From a bacterium (GTDB taxonomy: Bacteria > Zhuqueibacterota > Zhuqueibacteria > Residuimicrobiales > Residuimicrobiaceae): 50,999 nt of DNA. Shown in pieces: positions 40,511-48,779 of this stretch. Location of the stretch: the NCBI GenBank assembly GCA_029554865.1, contig JAKPUX010000240.1, positions 1 through 50,999 on the forward strand, in the 5' to 3' direction. A program made the position numbers and the translations under genes. How positions within the stretch are numbered: the stretch's first letter is position 1; every line of letters begins with the position of its first letter. The notes beneath the pieces were generated by a model that saw only the letters and a program-made list of their open reading frames with translations, was not told the origin of the DNA and ran no database searches.

Positions 40511-42340
40511 ATGATCAAGCGAAACGCTGGTTTGTTCCTCTTGCTGGTGCTGGCCTCTGCGGCCCAGTCGCAGGGGCAGAAGAGTACACACACCTTTGCA
40601 CTGGGAACGTCAGAGTTTCTCATGGACGGCAAGCCCTTCCAGATCATCAGCGGCGAACTTCACCCGGCAAGAATACCGGCCTCACACTGGCAGCACCGGA
40701 TCAGGATGGCCAGGGCGATGGGCTGCAATACCATCTCCGTCTACCTCTTCTGGAACTATCACGAACAGGAAGAAGGGATCTACGATTTCACGACCGGAAA
40801 CCGGGATCTCGCGCAGTTTTTCCGGCTTGTCCAGGCCGAAGGGATGTGGCTGATCATCCGGCCGGGCCCCTATGTCTGCGCCGAATGGGACCTGGGAGGC
40901 ATTCCGCCCTGGCTCCTCAGGATACCGGATATCAAGTTCCGCTGTATGGATCCGAGGTACATGCAGGCTGTGGAACGCTACATCGGCGAGCTCGCAAAAG
41001 TGATCAGACCCTTCCAGATCACCGATGGGGGACCACTGCTGATGATCCAGATCGAAAACGAATATGGCAGCTATGGCAACGACAGGAACTATCTGTTTCG
41101 TCTCAGGGAGCTTTGGCAGCAGAATGGGATGGTGGTGCCCACCTTCACCGGTGATGGCGCGACCACCTATATGCTCGAGGCGGGCAGCCTGCCTGGAAGC
41201 GCCGTGGGACTGGATTCCGGCGACTCTGAAGAGGGTTTCGCCCTGGCGGCAAGGATGAATCCTGGTGTGCCGGTCTTCAGCAGCGAAACCTACCCCGGCT
41301 GGCTGACGCACTGGGGCGAGGAGTGGGCCAGGCGGGACACCCCCGGCCTCCTCAAAGAGGTGAAGTGGCTGATGGACAGCAAGAAATCCTTCAACTTTTA
41401 TGTCATCCATGGCGGAACCAATTTCGGCTACACCGCCGGCGCCAACTCGGGCCGGAAAGGCTATGAACCGGATGTGACCAGCTACGATTACGACGCCCCC
41501 ATCACCGAACAGGGCGCTGCAACCCCGAAATACCATGCCCTCCGGGATCTCATCACCTCCTACCTCCCGAAAGGTAAAAAGCTGCCTCCCGTTCCGGCAC
41601 CCGTTCCAACGATCGAATTGGCCTCATTTATCCTGCAGCCCTTCACCTCGCTATGGGACAATCTCCCGGAACCGGTGGATTCTGTTCAGCCGAAAACGTT
41701 CGAGGCCTATGGCCAGGACTATGGTTTCATTCTTTATAAAACGGAGCTGATCGGTCACAAATCGGGCAGGCTCACCGTGACCGATGTGCACGATTATGCC
41801 ACTGTATTCCTCAACGGGAGCTATATCGGCACCCTGGACCGGAGAGAAAAGATCCACTCCATCGAGCTGCCAGAAAGCCAGGTGGAAAAGCCGGTGCTGG
41901 AAATTCTGGTCGAGGGCATGGGGCGCATCAATTTTGCCCAGGAGCTGATCGACCGCAAGGGTATCACCGACCGGGTCACCCTGAATGGCATGACCCTGAT
42001 GAACTGGCAGGTCTGCAAACTGCCGATGGACAACAAATTCATCGCCAACCTGAGATCAACCGCTACTCCCGGCAAGAAACCGGGCCTTTTTTTCAAGGGG
42101 AGTTTTGAGCTGACCAGGGATAGCGGAGCGGCCGGCTGCGATACGTATATCGATCTTTCAGCCTATACAAAAGGACTGGTCTGGATCAACGGACACAATC
42201 TCGGGCGCTACTGGAACATTGGACCCCAGCAAAGACTCTACTGCCCCGCCGAATGGCTGCTGGAGGGCATCAACGAGATCATCGTTTTTGACCTTCATGA
42301 AACCGAACCGCAGGCCATTGCAGGGGCTTCGACATTGTAA
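40511..42340 (+). CDS. Beta-galactosidase, glycoside hydrolase family 35
   Basis: A 609-residue exported glycosidase. Signal peptide MIKRNAGLFLLLVLASAAQS. The TIM-barrel domain carries GELHPARIPASHWQHRIRMARAMG, RPGPYVCAEWDLGGIPPWLL, the acid/base Glu in LMIQIENEYGSYG and the nucleophile Glu in PVFSSETYPGWLTHWGEEW. Beta-sandwich domains follow, with the jelly-roll end FINGHNLGRYWNIGPQ-like (LVWINGHNLGRYWNIGPQQ) typical of GH35. It acts outside the cytoplasm, on beta-galactosides. Neighbours (GH27 remnant, sulfatase and maturase) suggest a sulfated or galactose-rich polysaccharide target. Confidence 0.93.
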   Translation: MIKRNAGLFLLLVLASAAQSQGQKSTHTFALGTSEFLMDGKPFQIISGELHPARIPASHWQHRIRMARAMGCNTISVYLFWNYHEQEEGIYDFTTGNRDLAQFFRLVQAEGMWLIIRPGPYVCAEWDLGGIPPWLLRIPDIKFRCMDPRYMQAVERYIGELAKVIRPFQITDGGPLLMIQIENEYGSYGNDRNYLFRLRELWQQNGMVVPTFTGDGATTYMLEAGSLPGSAVGLDSGDSEEGFALAARMNPGVPVFSSETYPGWLTHWGEEWARRDTPGLLKEVKWLMDSKKSFNFYVIHGGTNFGYTAGANSGRKGYEPDVTSYDYDAPITEQGAATPKYHALRDLITSYLPKGKKLPPVPAPVPTIELASFILQPFTSLWDNLPEPVDSVQPKTFEAYGQDYGFILYKTELIGHKSGRLTVTDVHDYATVFLNGSYIGTLDRREKIHSIELPESQVEKPVLEILVEGMGRINFAQELIDRKGITDRVTLNGMTLMNWQVCKLPMDNKFIANLRSTATPGKKPGLFFKGSFELTRDSGAAGCDTYIDLSAYTKGLVWINGHNLGRYWNIGPQQRLYCPAEWLLEGINEIIVFDLHETEPQAIAGASTL

Positions 42341-42671
42341 TGAGCCGGGCACCGTCTGTCATCACCCAACAGAGGAACGGCCGATAGGCAATAAACTGAC
42401 GTCGAAAGTCATTCTTGAAGGCACCCGGCTCACCTTCAAGACGGAGATGGCCTTTGAGTTGAATGAACATCCCCGTTTCGTGGGACCGCGCAAATATCGC
42501 TATCACTCGCCGCTGATTTCCGGCGAATGGTGTGCGTTCACCAACTTTCCCTGGGGCCAGGGACTGATTAACTATCAACCCCAGTAAGGAGCGGCGGCAT
42601 TCTTGCCCCAAACCGGCAGACAAGCGGCGATGGCGCGTGGGATGATGTACTTTCACTCTGTTAACAGGTAA
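42341..42671 (+). other. Gap between GH35 and the maturase with a possible coding remnant
   Basis: About 330 bases without a complete gene. It holds the open fragment at 42376-42587 described separately. The final 70 bases before the maturase include AGGTAAATGACAG, where AGG lies close to the start ATG at 42672. Confidence 0.5.
42376..42587 (+). pseudogene. Orphan coding fragment, family not recognised
   Basis: A stretch in a different frame from GH35 reads GNKLTSKVILEGTRLTFKTE, then HPRFVGPRKYRYHSPLISG and EWCAFTNFPWGQGLINYQPQ before a stop. The composition and motif density look like real protein (many aromatic and Gly/Pro residues), but there is no start codon with a ribosome-binding site. 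It may be the C-terminal end of a lost hydrolase gene. I do not recognise the family. Confidence 0.35.
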
Positions 42672-43913
42672 ATGACAGACGATGCTTTCATGAACAACGC
42701 CATGGACAGGATGCCGCTGCAGAGTATCCTGATCAAGCCCGCGGGCCCGGACTGCAATATGCATTGCGCGTACTGCTTCTATTGCTGCACGCAGGCGCTG
42801 TTCCCGGAGCCGGCACCACATCGAATGAGCCTGGAGGTGCTGGAGGCAACAATCAGGCAGTTCATGCCGTGCGCCGGGGGGACGGCCTCGATCTGCTGGC
42901 AAGGCGGCGAGCCGACACTGATGGGGCTGCCCTTTTTCGAGCAGGCCGTTGAACTGCAGGCGCGCTACGGGTGGGGGATGACGGTCGCCAACGCCCTGCA
43001 GACCAACGGACTCCTCATCGATGCAGCCTGGACAACCTTTCTCCGGCGCTGCTCCTTTCTCGTCGGGCTATCCCTGGATGGCCCCGCCCATGTGCATGAC
43101 CGCTACCGTCACTATGCAGGCGGCGGGAGCTGGGCGCGCGTTCGCGACAGCGCCAAACGGCTGCTCGATGCCGGAGTCTCCGTGAACGCCATGAGCGTGG
43201 TCAGCGATTATGCCGCTCGCTTTCCGGATGAGATTTACGCTACCCTCAAGGAACTCGGACTCTCCTGGATGCAGTTTGTCCCCTGCGTCGAGGCCGATGC
43301 CCATGGACATGCTGCGCCTTTCACGGTTGCGCCTGAGGAGTATGGGAGCTTTCTCTGCCGCATCTTTGACCTCTGGCGTGACGATTTCACAGGCGATCGC
43401 CCCACTACCTCGATCCGCTTCTTTGAGGCCTTGCTCTATAACTATGTCGGGATGACCCCGCCGGAATGCTCCCTGATGGAGGAGTGCGGGTCGTATGTGG
43501 TGGTCGAGCACAGCGGCGACTGCTACGCCTGCGATTTCTTTGTCACCCCGGAATGGAGGCTGGGCCATATCCTGCAGGACGATCTGGCGGAGATGTTCCA
43601 TTCCCGGCGCCAGCAAGAGTTCCGGCGTCGCAAGACCCTGCTCCCCGCGGAATGCCGGCTCTGCCGGTGGTACAGGCTATGCCACGGCGGCTGTCCAAAA
43701 GACCGCCTGCGCATCGCGGACGATAAGGGGAAAAATCATCTCTGCCTGGCTCTGCAGCGGTTTTTCGCCCATGCCGATCCCACCTTGCGACAACTGGCCG
43801 GGCAAATCCGGAATAACATGGAAGCGTCGCGTAACAAAGGCCCGGTCAGCCGTAATTCACCCTGCCCCTGCGGCAGCGGCCGCATGTACAAACAGTGCTG
43901 CGGCAAGCTCTGA
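42672..43913 (+). CDS. Anaerobic sulfatase-maturating radical SAM enzyme with SEC-C tail
   Basis: A 413-residue radical SAM protein converting the active-site Cys or Ser of sulfatases to formylglycine. The SAM-cluster motif CNMHCAYCFY is near residue 33, followed by WQGGEPTLMG, LQTNGLLID and SLDGPAHVHDRYR; a SPASM region binding extra clusters uses cysteines in CSLMEECGSY, CYACDFF and CRLCRWYRLCHGGCPKD. The C-terminus adds a SEC-C zinc motif (NSPCPCGSGRMYKQCC). It lies 74 bases upstream of a Cys-type sulfatase, its probable substrate. Confidence 0.93.
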   Translation: MTDDAFMNNAMDRMPLQSILIKPAGPDCNMHCAYCFYCCTQALFPEPAPHRMSLEVLEATIRQFMPCAGGTASICWQGGEPTLMGLPFFEQAVELQARYGWGMTVANALQTNGLLIDAAWTTFLRRCSFLVGLSLDGPAHVHDRYRHYAGGGSWARVRDSAKRLLDAGVSVNAMSVVSDYAARFPDEIYATLKELGLSWMQFVPCVEADAHGHAAPFTVAPEEYGSFLCRIFDLWRDDFTGDRPTTSIRFFEALLYNYVGMTPPECSLMEECGSYVVVEHSGDCYACDFFVTPEWRLGHILQDDLAEMFHSRRQQEFRRRKTLLPAECRLCRWYRLCHGGCPKDRLRIADDKGKNHLCLALQRFFAHADPTLRQLAGQIRNNMEASRNKGPVSRNSPCPCGSGRMYKQCCGKL

Positions 43914-43987
43914 TTCGCCCCAGCACCGGGCGGCTGGTGAGAGGGTTTGTGGAATTTATTGCTGTGCAATCATAAAGGGAGGAGGGC

Positions 43988-45352
43988 ATGAATCTGCAGA
44001 CCAGGCGGGAATTCCTCAAGGCCGTGGGTATCGGCGCGACCGCGCTGGCTCTGCCCGAGATCCACTGTTCGCGAGATCGAAAGATGCGTCCGAACATCAT
44101 CTATATCCTCGCCGACGATCTAGGCTATGGCGATCTGGGCTGCTACGGCCAGAAGCTGATCCGCACCCCGAATCTCGATCGCATGGCCGGCGAGGGCTTG
44201 CGTTTCACCGACCACTATGCCGGCAGCACCGTGTGCGCACCTTCGCGCTGCTCGCTCTTGACCGGTAACCACACCGGTCACACCTGGATCCGCGGAAACC
44301 GTGAGTTTTATCCGGAAGGCCAGGAACCCCTCCCGGTCGGCACCACGACCCTGGCGACCCTCCTCCAGGAGGTCGGCTACGCCACCGGCCTCATCGGCAA
44401 GTGGGGCCTCGGTGGCCCCGGCAGCACCGGGGTTCCCAATCGCCAGGGCTTCGACTACTTTTTCGGCTACCTCTGTCAGCGCGAGGCGCACAATCACTAT
44501 CCTCAGCACCTCTGGCGCAACCATGAGCGCGTCGAGCTGGGGGGCCAGCAGTACAGCAGCGATCTCTTTGCCCGCGAGGCACTCGATTTCATCCGCCGCA
44601 ACCGCGCCCGGCCCTTCTTCCTCTACCTCGCCTTCACTATCCCCCATTTTGCCCTGCAGGTCCCGGAGATCGCCCCATATGCAGATGCGGACTGGCCGCC
44701 AGAGATGCAGCGTTTCGCGGCCATGATCACACGCATGGACGCCCACATCGGCGCGCTTATGGCGCTGCTCAAGGAACTGGGAATCGATCGCCATACCCTG
44801 GTTATGTTCAGCTCGGACAACGGTCCGCACCAGGAGGGCGGGGCCAGGCCGGACTTCTTTAACAGCAGCGGCGGTCTGCGCGGGATCAAACGCGACCTCT
44901 ACGAAGGCGGCATCCGCGTGCCCCTCATCGCCCGCTGGCTGGGCACGGTACCGGCTGGAGAGGTCACCCGGCAGGTATCCGCTGGGTGGGATATTCTGCC
45001 CACCTTCTGCGAGGCGGCCGGTAGAGCGGCACCCGCCGGCATCGACGGACTCTCGCTCATGCCGACCCTGCGAGGCCATCCGGAGCAGCAGCTCCACCAT
45101 GAATATCTCTATTGGGAATTCCATGAGAGGGGAGGCAGTCAGGCCATCCGCATGGGGGAGTGGAAAGCGGTGCGCCTGGAGGTCAGCCGCAACCCGGTTG
45201 CCGCCGTGGAGCTCTATGATCTAAAGAGCGATCCGCACGAGAGCCGGGACGTTGCGGAGGCCCACCCCGAGGTGACCGCCCGGATGCGGGAGCTTTTCCG
45301 CAGCGCCCGGATGGATTCGGAATTATTTGCCCTCTACCAATCGGCGCGATAG
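43988..45352 (+). CDS. Cys-type sulfatase with Tat-like signal
   Basis: A 454-residue arylsulfatase-family enzyme cleaving sulfate esters. The N-terminus TRREFLKAVGIGATALAL fits a twin-arginine signal. Then come metal-binding ILADDLGYGDLGCYG, the formylglycine motif CAPSR in STVCAPSRCSLLTGNHTG, LIGKWGLGG, FSSDNGPHQEGG and the C-terminal LYDLKSDPHESRDVA. The CxPSR form needs conversion of the Cys to formylglycine, supplied by the maturase gene just upstream. Tat export would let it fold and be modified in the cytoplasm. It is preceded by GGGAGGAGG. Confidence 0.94.
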   Translation: MNLQTRREFLKAVGIGATALALPEIHCSRDRKMRPNIIYILADDLGYGDLGCYGQKLIRTPNLDRMAGEGLRFTDHYAGSTVCAPSRCSLLTGNHTGHTWIRGNREFYPEGQEPLPVGTTTLATLLQEVGYATGLIGKWGLGGPGSTGVPNRQGFDYFFGYLCQREAHNHYPQHLWRNHERVELGGQQYSSDLFAREALDFIRRNRARPFFLYLAFTIPHFALQVPEIAPYADADWPPEMQRFAAMITRMDAHIGALMALLKELGIDRHTLVMFSSDNGPHQEGGARPDFFNSSGGLRGIKRDLYEGGIRVPLIARWLGTVPAGEVTRQVSAGWDILPTFCEAAGRAAPAGIDGLSLMPTLRGHPEQQLHHEYLYWEFHERGGSQAIRMGEWKAVRLEVSRNPVAAVELYDLKSDPHESRDVAEAHPEVTARMRELFRSARMDSELFALYQSAR

Positions 45353-45468
45353 CCGATTCTGCAGAAAAGGAGCAGGCGGAGTTGTCAGCTCCGGATCGGC
45401 AGCAGTACCACAGGTATGCCCTGATAATAGAAGCGCCTTTGCACAACGAAATAGCGAGACCAAAACCT

Positions 45469-46023
45469 ATGCTCCTGTCCCGAGAACAAGCCATTGATCT
45501 GCTGCGGCAGAATATCAAAAACGAGCGCATGATCTTCCACTGCCTGGCGTCCGAAGCCGTGATGCGCGCTTTGGCCAGGCGGCTGGGAAAGGATGAAGAA
45601 CAATGGGGCCAGGCCGGCCTGCTGCACGACCTCGATGTGGAGATGACCGCCGCGGATCCCACGGTCCACGGACTGGAAACCACACGGATGCTCACGGAGA
45701 TGGGCATCGACCCGGAGGTTGTGCAAGCCATCCGGCTGCACAATGAAATGGCCGCCCGAGAGCCCCGGACCAGTGAGTTCCACCATGCCCTGGCTGCCGG
45801 CGAGACCATCACCGGGCTCATTGTGGCGACCTCACTGGTCTACCCGGACAAAAAGATCTCCAGCGTGAAGCCGAAATCGGTGGTCAAGCGCATGAAGGAA
45901 AAAGCCTTTGCCGCTTCAGTGAGACGCGAAAATATCCTGGAGTGCGAAATGATCGGGATATCACTGGAGGAATTCGCCGCTCTGGCGCTCACCGCTATGG
46001 CCGCGCTGGAGAGTGACCGTTAG
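45469..46023 (+). CDS. HD-domain protein (HDIG type)
   Basis: About 184 residues from ATG 45469 (MLLSREQAIDLL). The metal-binding HD signature is present: His in MIFHCLASEAVMRALARRLG, HD in GQAGLLHDLDVEMT, and later His in AIRLHN. Such proteins are phosphohydrolases acting on nucleotides or other phosphate esters; the substrate is unknown. Upstream frame extends to a TTG at 45382 but lacks motif content. It ends the plus-strand carbohydrate region; the converging methyltransferase lies 225 bases away. Confidence 0.8.
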   Translation: MLLSREQAIDLLRQNIKNERMIFHCLASEAVMRALARRLGKDEEQWGQAGLLHDLDVEMTAADPTVHGLETTRMLTEMGIDPEVVQAIRLHNEMAAREPRTSEFHHALAAGETITGLIVATSLVYPDKKISSVKPKSVVKRMKEKAFAASVRRENILECEMIGISLEEFAALALTAMAALESDR

Positions 46024-46247
46024 CGGAAGTGCTGCGGCATCCAGGGCACACCAGTCCGCCAGCGGCGACTGCGGCGACTGCGGCCAGGCAGACCGGCGGC
46101 CTCACAATGCCCCCGAACAATATCCAGCCGGCCTCTTTTTGCAGGCGGCTGTGGAAGAAATCAAGGCAGCGGGTCGTTGCACTGCATTGTCAGTTCCGGA
46201 TTTGCAGCCAGTAAAAATGACCTCCAGTCAACAGGGTCACCTGTACA

Positions 46248-46994
46248 TCATTGCTTCATCAGCGCGAACACGCCCCAGCCCAGGTATTCCCGTGTGTAAG
46301 TAGCGTAGCGCACGGGTTCCGAAGACAGATTGGCGCGAACCTCTTTTGCCATGTCATCGTCAGGATTCTCTTCCAGCCATCGGCGCATGGTGAGCCACTT
46401 GGCCGCCTCGTATCGATCCCAGCTGTCCTGGTCCGCCAAAACCATTTCCACGACGTCATAGCCAAGGTGGCCGAAAGAGGCGAGCAGTTCCGGAAGCAGG
46501 AGAAAATCTGCAATGGCGCCGGCAAGACACGCCCTGGCGGCTTCTTCGGTCGGGGGCAGCTGCCGCCAGTAGGGCTCGCCGATGAGGATGACCCCGCCCG
46601 GGTCCAGGCTCCGGGCCAGAAGCTCGATAGTGCCAGCGACTCCCCCACCGATCCAGGTGGCGCCGACGCAGGCGGCCACGCCAACCTTCTCTTCAGCGAC
46701 ATAACCGGCAGCATCACCATGGATAAAGGTGACTTGATCAACGACACCGAGCTCCTCAGCGCGAACTTTCGCTTGTTCGGTGAACAACGGACTCATGTCG
46801 ATGCCGGTGCCGGTGATTCCAAAGTCGCGGGCCCAGGTGCAGAGCATCTCTCCCGATCCGCAGCCGAGGTCGAGCACGCAGGTTCCTGGATGCATTCGCA
46901 GCGCCGCGCCGAGGGTGGCGAGTTTTTCGGGTGTGAACGGGTTATGGATGCGGTGAGCGCTTTCGCTGATGGTATGGATCCGTGGAATATCCAA
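46248..46994 (-). CDS. SAM-dependent methyltransferase
   Basis: About 248 residues from TTG 46994. The class I methyltransferase fold is clear: TCVLDLGCGSGEMLCTWA (motif I), GTGIDMSPLFTEQAK (motif II), QVTFIHGDAAGYV, and an aromatic-rich second half (GEPYWRQLPP, RYATYTREYLGWGVFALM). Sequence starting with DIPRIHTISESAHRIHNPFTPEKL matches the start of this family, and GGAGA lies nine bases before the TTG, which decides the start. The same frame runs unbroken into an upstream transposase, so a long fusion is possible on paper. Its GC content is higher than that of the transposase. Confidence 0.75.
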   Translation of the reverse strand: MDIPRIHTISESAHRIHNPFTPEKLATLGAALRMHPGTCVLDLGCGSGEMLCTWARDFGITGTGIDMSPLFTEQAKVRAEELGVVDQVTFIHGDAAGYVAEEKVGVAACVGATWIGGGVAGTIELLARSLDPGGVILIGEPYWRQLPPTEEAARACLAGAIADFLLLPELLASFGHLGYDVVEMVLADQDSWDRYEAAKWLTMRRWLEENPDDDMAKEVRANLSSEPVRYATYTREYLGWGVFALMKQ

Positions 46995-48008
46995 TGTTTT
47001 CGTTCTCCTGATGGGTGTGAGAGGATCATATTTTTTTGTGGTCTTGGAGCCTTGTCGAGTTTTATCGAGCAGTTTGACATAGGGTATAAAGAAGTTTAGC
47101 AGGAGTCGCCATTCATTTTCGTAGAGATCATTAAGCATTCCAACCAGTTCGGGTTTACCAAAGCGGGCATAGCCGAGTAACTGTCTGATATGCGTCCAGT
47201 TATTTTGTTCGATATAGGCGTTGTCATTTTTATAATAGGGTCTGGATCTGGTAAAGTTCACCGGTCTTTTCCGGTTGAGATAATGTTTTTGGATAGGCCA
47301 ATTTAAGAATTCGGAGCCATTATCGCAATCAAAACCACGAAGATCAAAGGGGAGTCTTTTGTTTATATTTATCAGGCCTTTAAGGACGCCTGTTTCGCCT
47401 TTTCCCCAGATCGCAAATTGTTCGGTCCATTGGGTGGCGATATCCACACAATTTATGGTATAGACAAAACTACCCATTACGGAAGAGCCGCAATGGGCCA
47501 CAGTGTCAGCTTCAATAAATCCTGGTTGTCTCTGGTCCCATTGATTGGTGGCAATGGGAATCTGTTTTTTAAGTATCGTACCAGGTTTGGTCGTTGAAAG
47601 CCCCATTTTCATGTATCTGGATCGATGGTTTTTCATCAGCCGATCGATCGTTGACGGGGAAATGGCGCAAAGATCTTTGTAGAGTTCGCGTGAAATCGGC
47701 GAAGGGTAGAACGGCAGCCAGATTGGGATAATCGCCTTTAACCTTTTTGAACAGGGCAAATTGGTCCATTTCCACAGCTGATAGAGAATAATGGTAATCA
47801 GTGGATTAGTGTATTTTCTTTTTCTACCGCGTCTCTTTTTCTTGATGGCCTTCAAATCTTTTTTATTCAGAACACGAATCGCATATTTGCGATTATATCC
47901 GGTAACTTGACAAAATTCGTTAAGGATTTGACCCTTTTCCGCTTTTGGCGCTAAGTGATATCTCTGCTTTATGCTGTCTCGATATTCACGGCGAGAATCC
48001 GGACTCAT
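46995..48008 (-). mobile_element. IS transposase (DDE integrase type), 3' end lost, in frame with the methyltransferase
   Basis: About 338 residues from ATG 48008 (GGAGA eight bases upstream; an ATG five codons earlier also exists). It has an N-terminal helix-turn-helix region (EKGQILNEFCQVTGYNRKYA), a basic KKKRRGRKRKY segment, and an integrase core with acidic residues in FIEADTV, RGFDCDNGSEF and the NAYIEQNNWTH motif (DDE). After KTTKKYDPLTP the expected C-terminal tail is missing and the reading frame passes straight into the methyltransferase. It is visibly AT-richer than its neighbours. This looks like an insertion that has lost its right end. Confidence 0.8.
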
Positions 48009-48067
48009 AATCAATGTCTCCATTTATTGTCATGGTTACATTAATTATGGGGCAACGAATATCATGC

Positions 48068-48101
48068 CATTGACGCATAGTTACTTTTTTATGAGTCAAT
48101 G
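48068..48101 (+). repeat. Imperfect inverted repeat upstream of the transposase
   Basis: CATTGACGCAT (48068-48078) and ATGAGTCAATG (48091-48101) are inverted repeats with one mismatch around an AT-rich loop. They lie 60-93 bases upstream of the transposase start, where an IS terminus is expected, but no matching right end was found near 46995. Confidence 0.4.
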
Positions 48102-48163
48102 CGCTGTTTTTTCTGCATGAGATTTTGCTTGCCATTTTCAGACAAATACTATACCTTGTTTTC

Positions 48164-48514
48164 ATGAATAAATTTATGAAAAATTCTGGAATATTTTTAC
48201 TACTTGTTGTCTATTGCATAATAGTATACGCGGGATCTTGCTTTAATTTTCAACTACTGTTCTTTTCTGCTAGCAAAAGCGGAACGCTCAAAATAGCAAA
48301 AATAGATGACTCTCCCCCCAAGCGTGAATCCCTGACTCAAAAAAGCGACATTCCTGCAATCCCCAAACTAGATAGCAAACCTCCTGCGGTGATTTCCAGC
48401 TTCCATTTCCCCGAAACTTCACAATGGCAAAGCTTTCATTATTTGCAACCTTCCCCTCTTCTGTGTTTGTTTGCGTATTACCGCTTTCTGCCACGCGATC
48501 CCCCTTCAGCTTAA
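48164..48514 (+). CDS. Hypothetical protein with N-terminal membrane segment
   Basis: About 116 residues from ATG 48164 (MNKFMKNSGIFLLLVVYCII). It has one hydrophobic segment near residues 8-27, then a Lys/Pro-rich hydrophilic stretch. No motif is recognised, no good ribosome-binding site was found, and a slightly longer in-frame start exists at 48125. It lies between the transposase and the sodium-symporter genes in AT-rich DNA. It may be a small exported protein or non-coding. Confidence 0.35.
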   Translation: MNKFMKNSGIFLLLVVYCIIVYAGSCFNFQLLFFSASKSGTLKIAKIDDSPPKRESLTQKSDIPAIPKLDSKPPAVISSFHFPETSQWQSFHYLQPSPLLCLFAYYRFLPRDPPSA

Positions 48515-48558
48515 TTCTTTTTCTTAAAATCCAGGAAATAAATTATACCATGCCATAA

Positions 48559-48577
48559 TCCGATCTGCATGATCGGA
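48559..48577 (+). promoter_or_regulatory. Perfect inverted repeat upstream of the symporter cluster
   Basis: TCCGATC and GATCGGA flank a five-base loop, about 45 bases before the 42-residue gene at 48623. It could be an operator or a leader hairpin. There is no T-tract, so it is not a terminator. Confidence 0.4.
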
Positions 48578-48622
48578 GTCGATGGAATGTGCACGGCTAT
48601 TCTATATCAAGGAGATTTACTC

Positions 48623-48751
48623 ATGAAATCCGAAGAAAATAAAACCCCACAAACCAGCGATGACTTTTCACCCGTTCTCGCTCTTGTGTTCGTGGTAACT
48701 CTGGGTATTGGTTTAGTTGCAGTCGTTTTAAAGGTGTTAGGAGTTTTTTGA
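48623..48751 (+). CDS. Small single-helix membrane protein (42 residues)
   Basis: Begins MKSEENKTPQTSDDFSPV and continues with one hydrophobic helix (LALVFVVTLGIGLVAVVL) ending KVLGVF. AAGGAGA lies eight bases before the ATG, an excellent ribosome-binding site, so translation is likely. It precedes the NSS transporter gene by 28 bases. Function is unknown; its position suggests an accessory to the transporter, by analogy with the small MetS partner of MetP-type transporters. Confidence 0.65.
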   Translation: MKSEENKTPQTSDDFSPVLALVFVVTLGIGLVAVVLKVLGVF

Positions 48752-48779
48752 CCAGAACACAGCCAAAAAGAGGCTGAAC

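Noticed and set aside
46040..46090. Short tandem GCGGCGACT units between the HD gene and methyltransferase
   Set aside because: Only two to three imperfect units; likely a local GC-rich slippage product without function.
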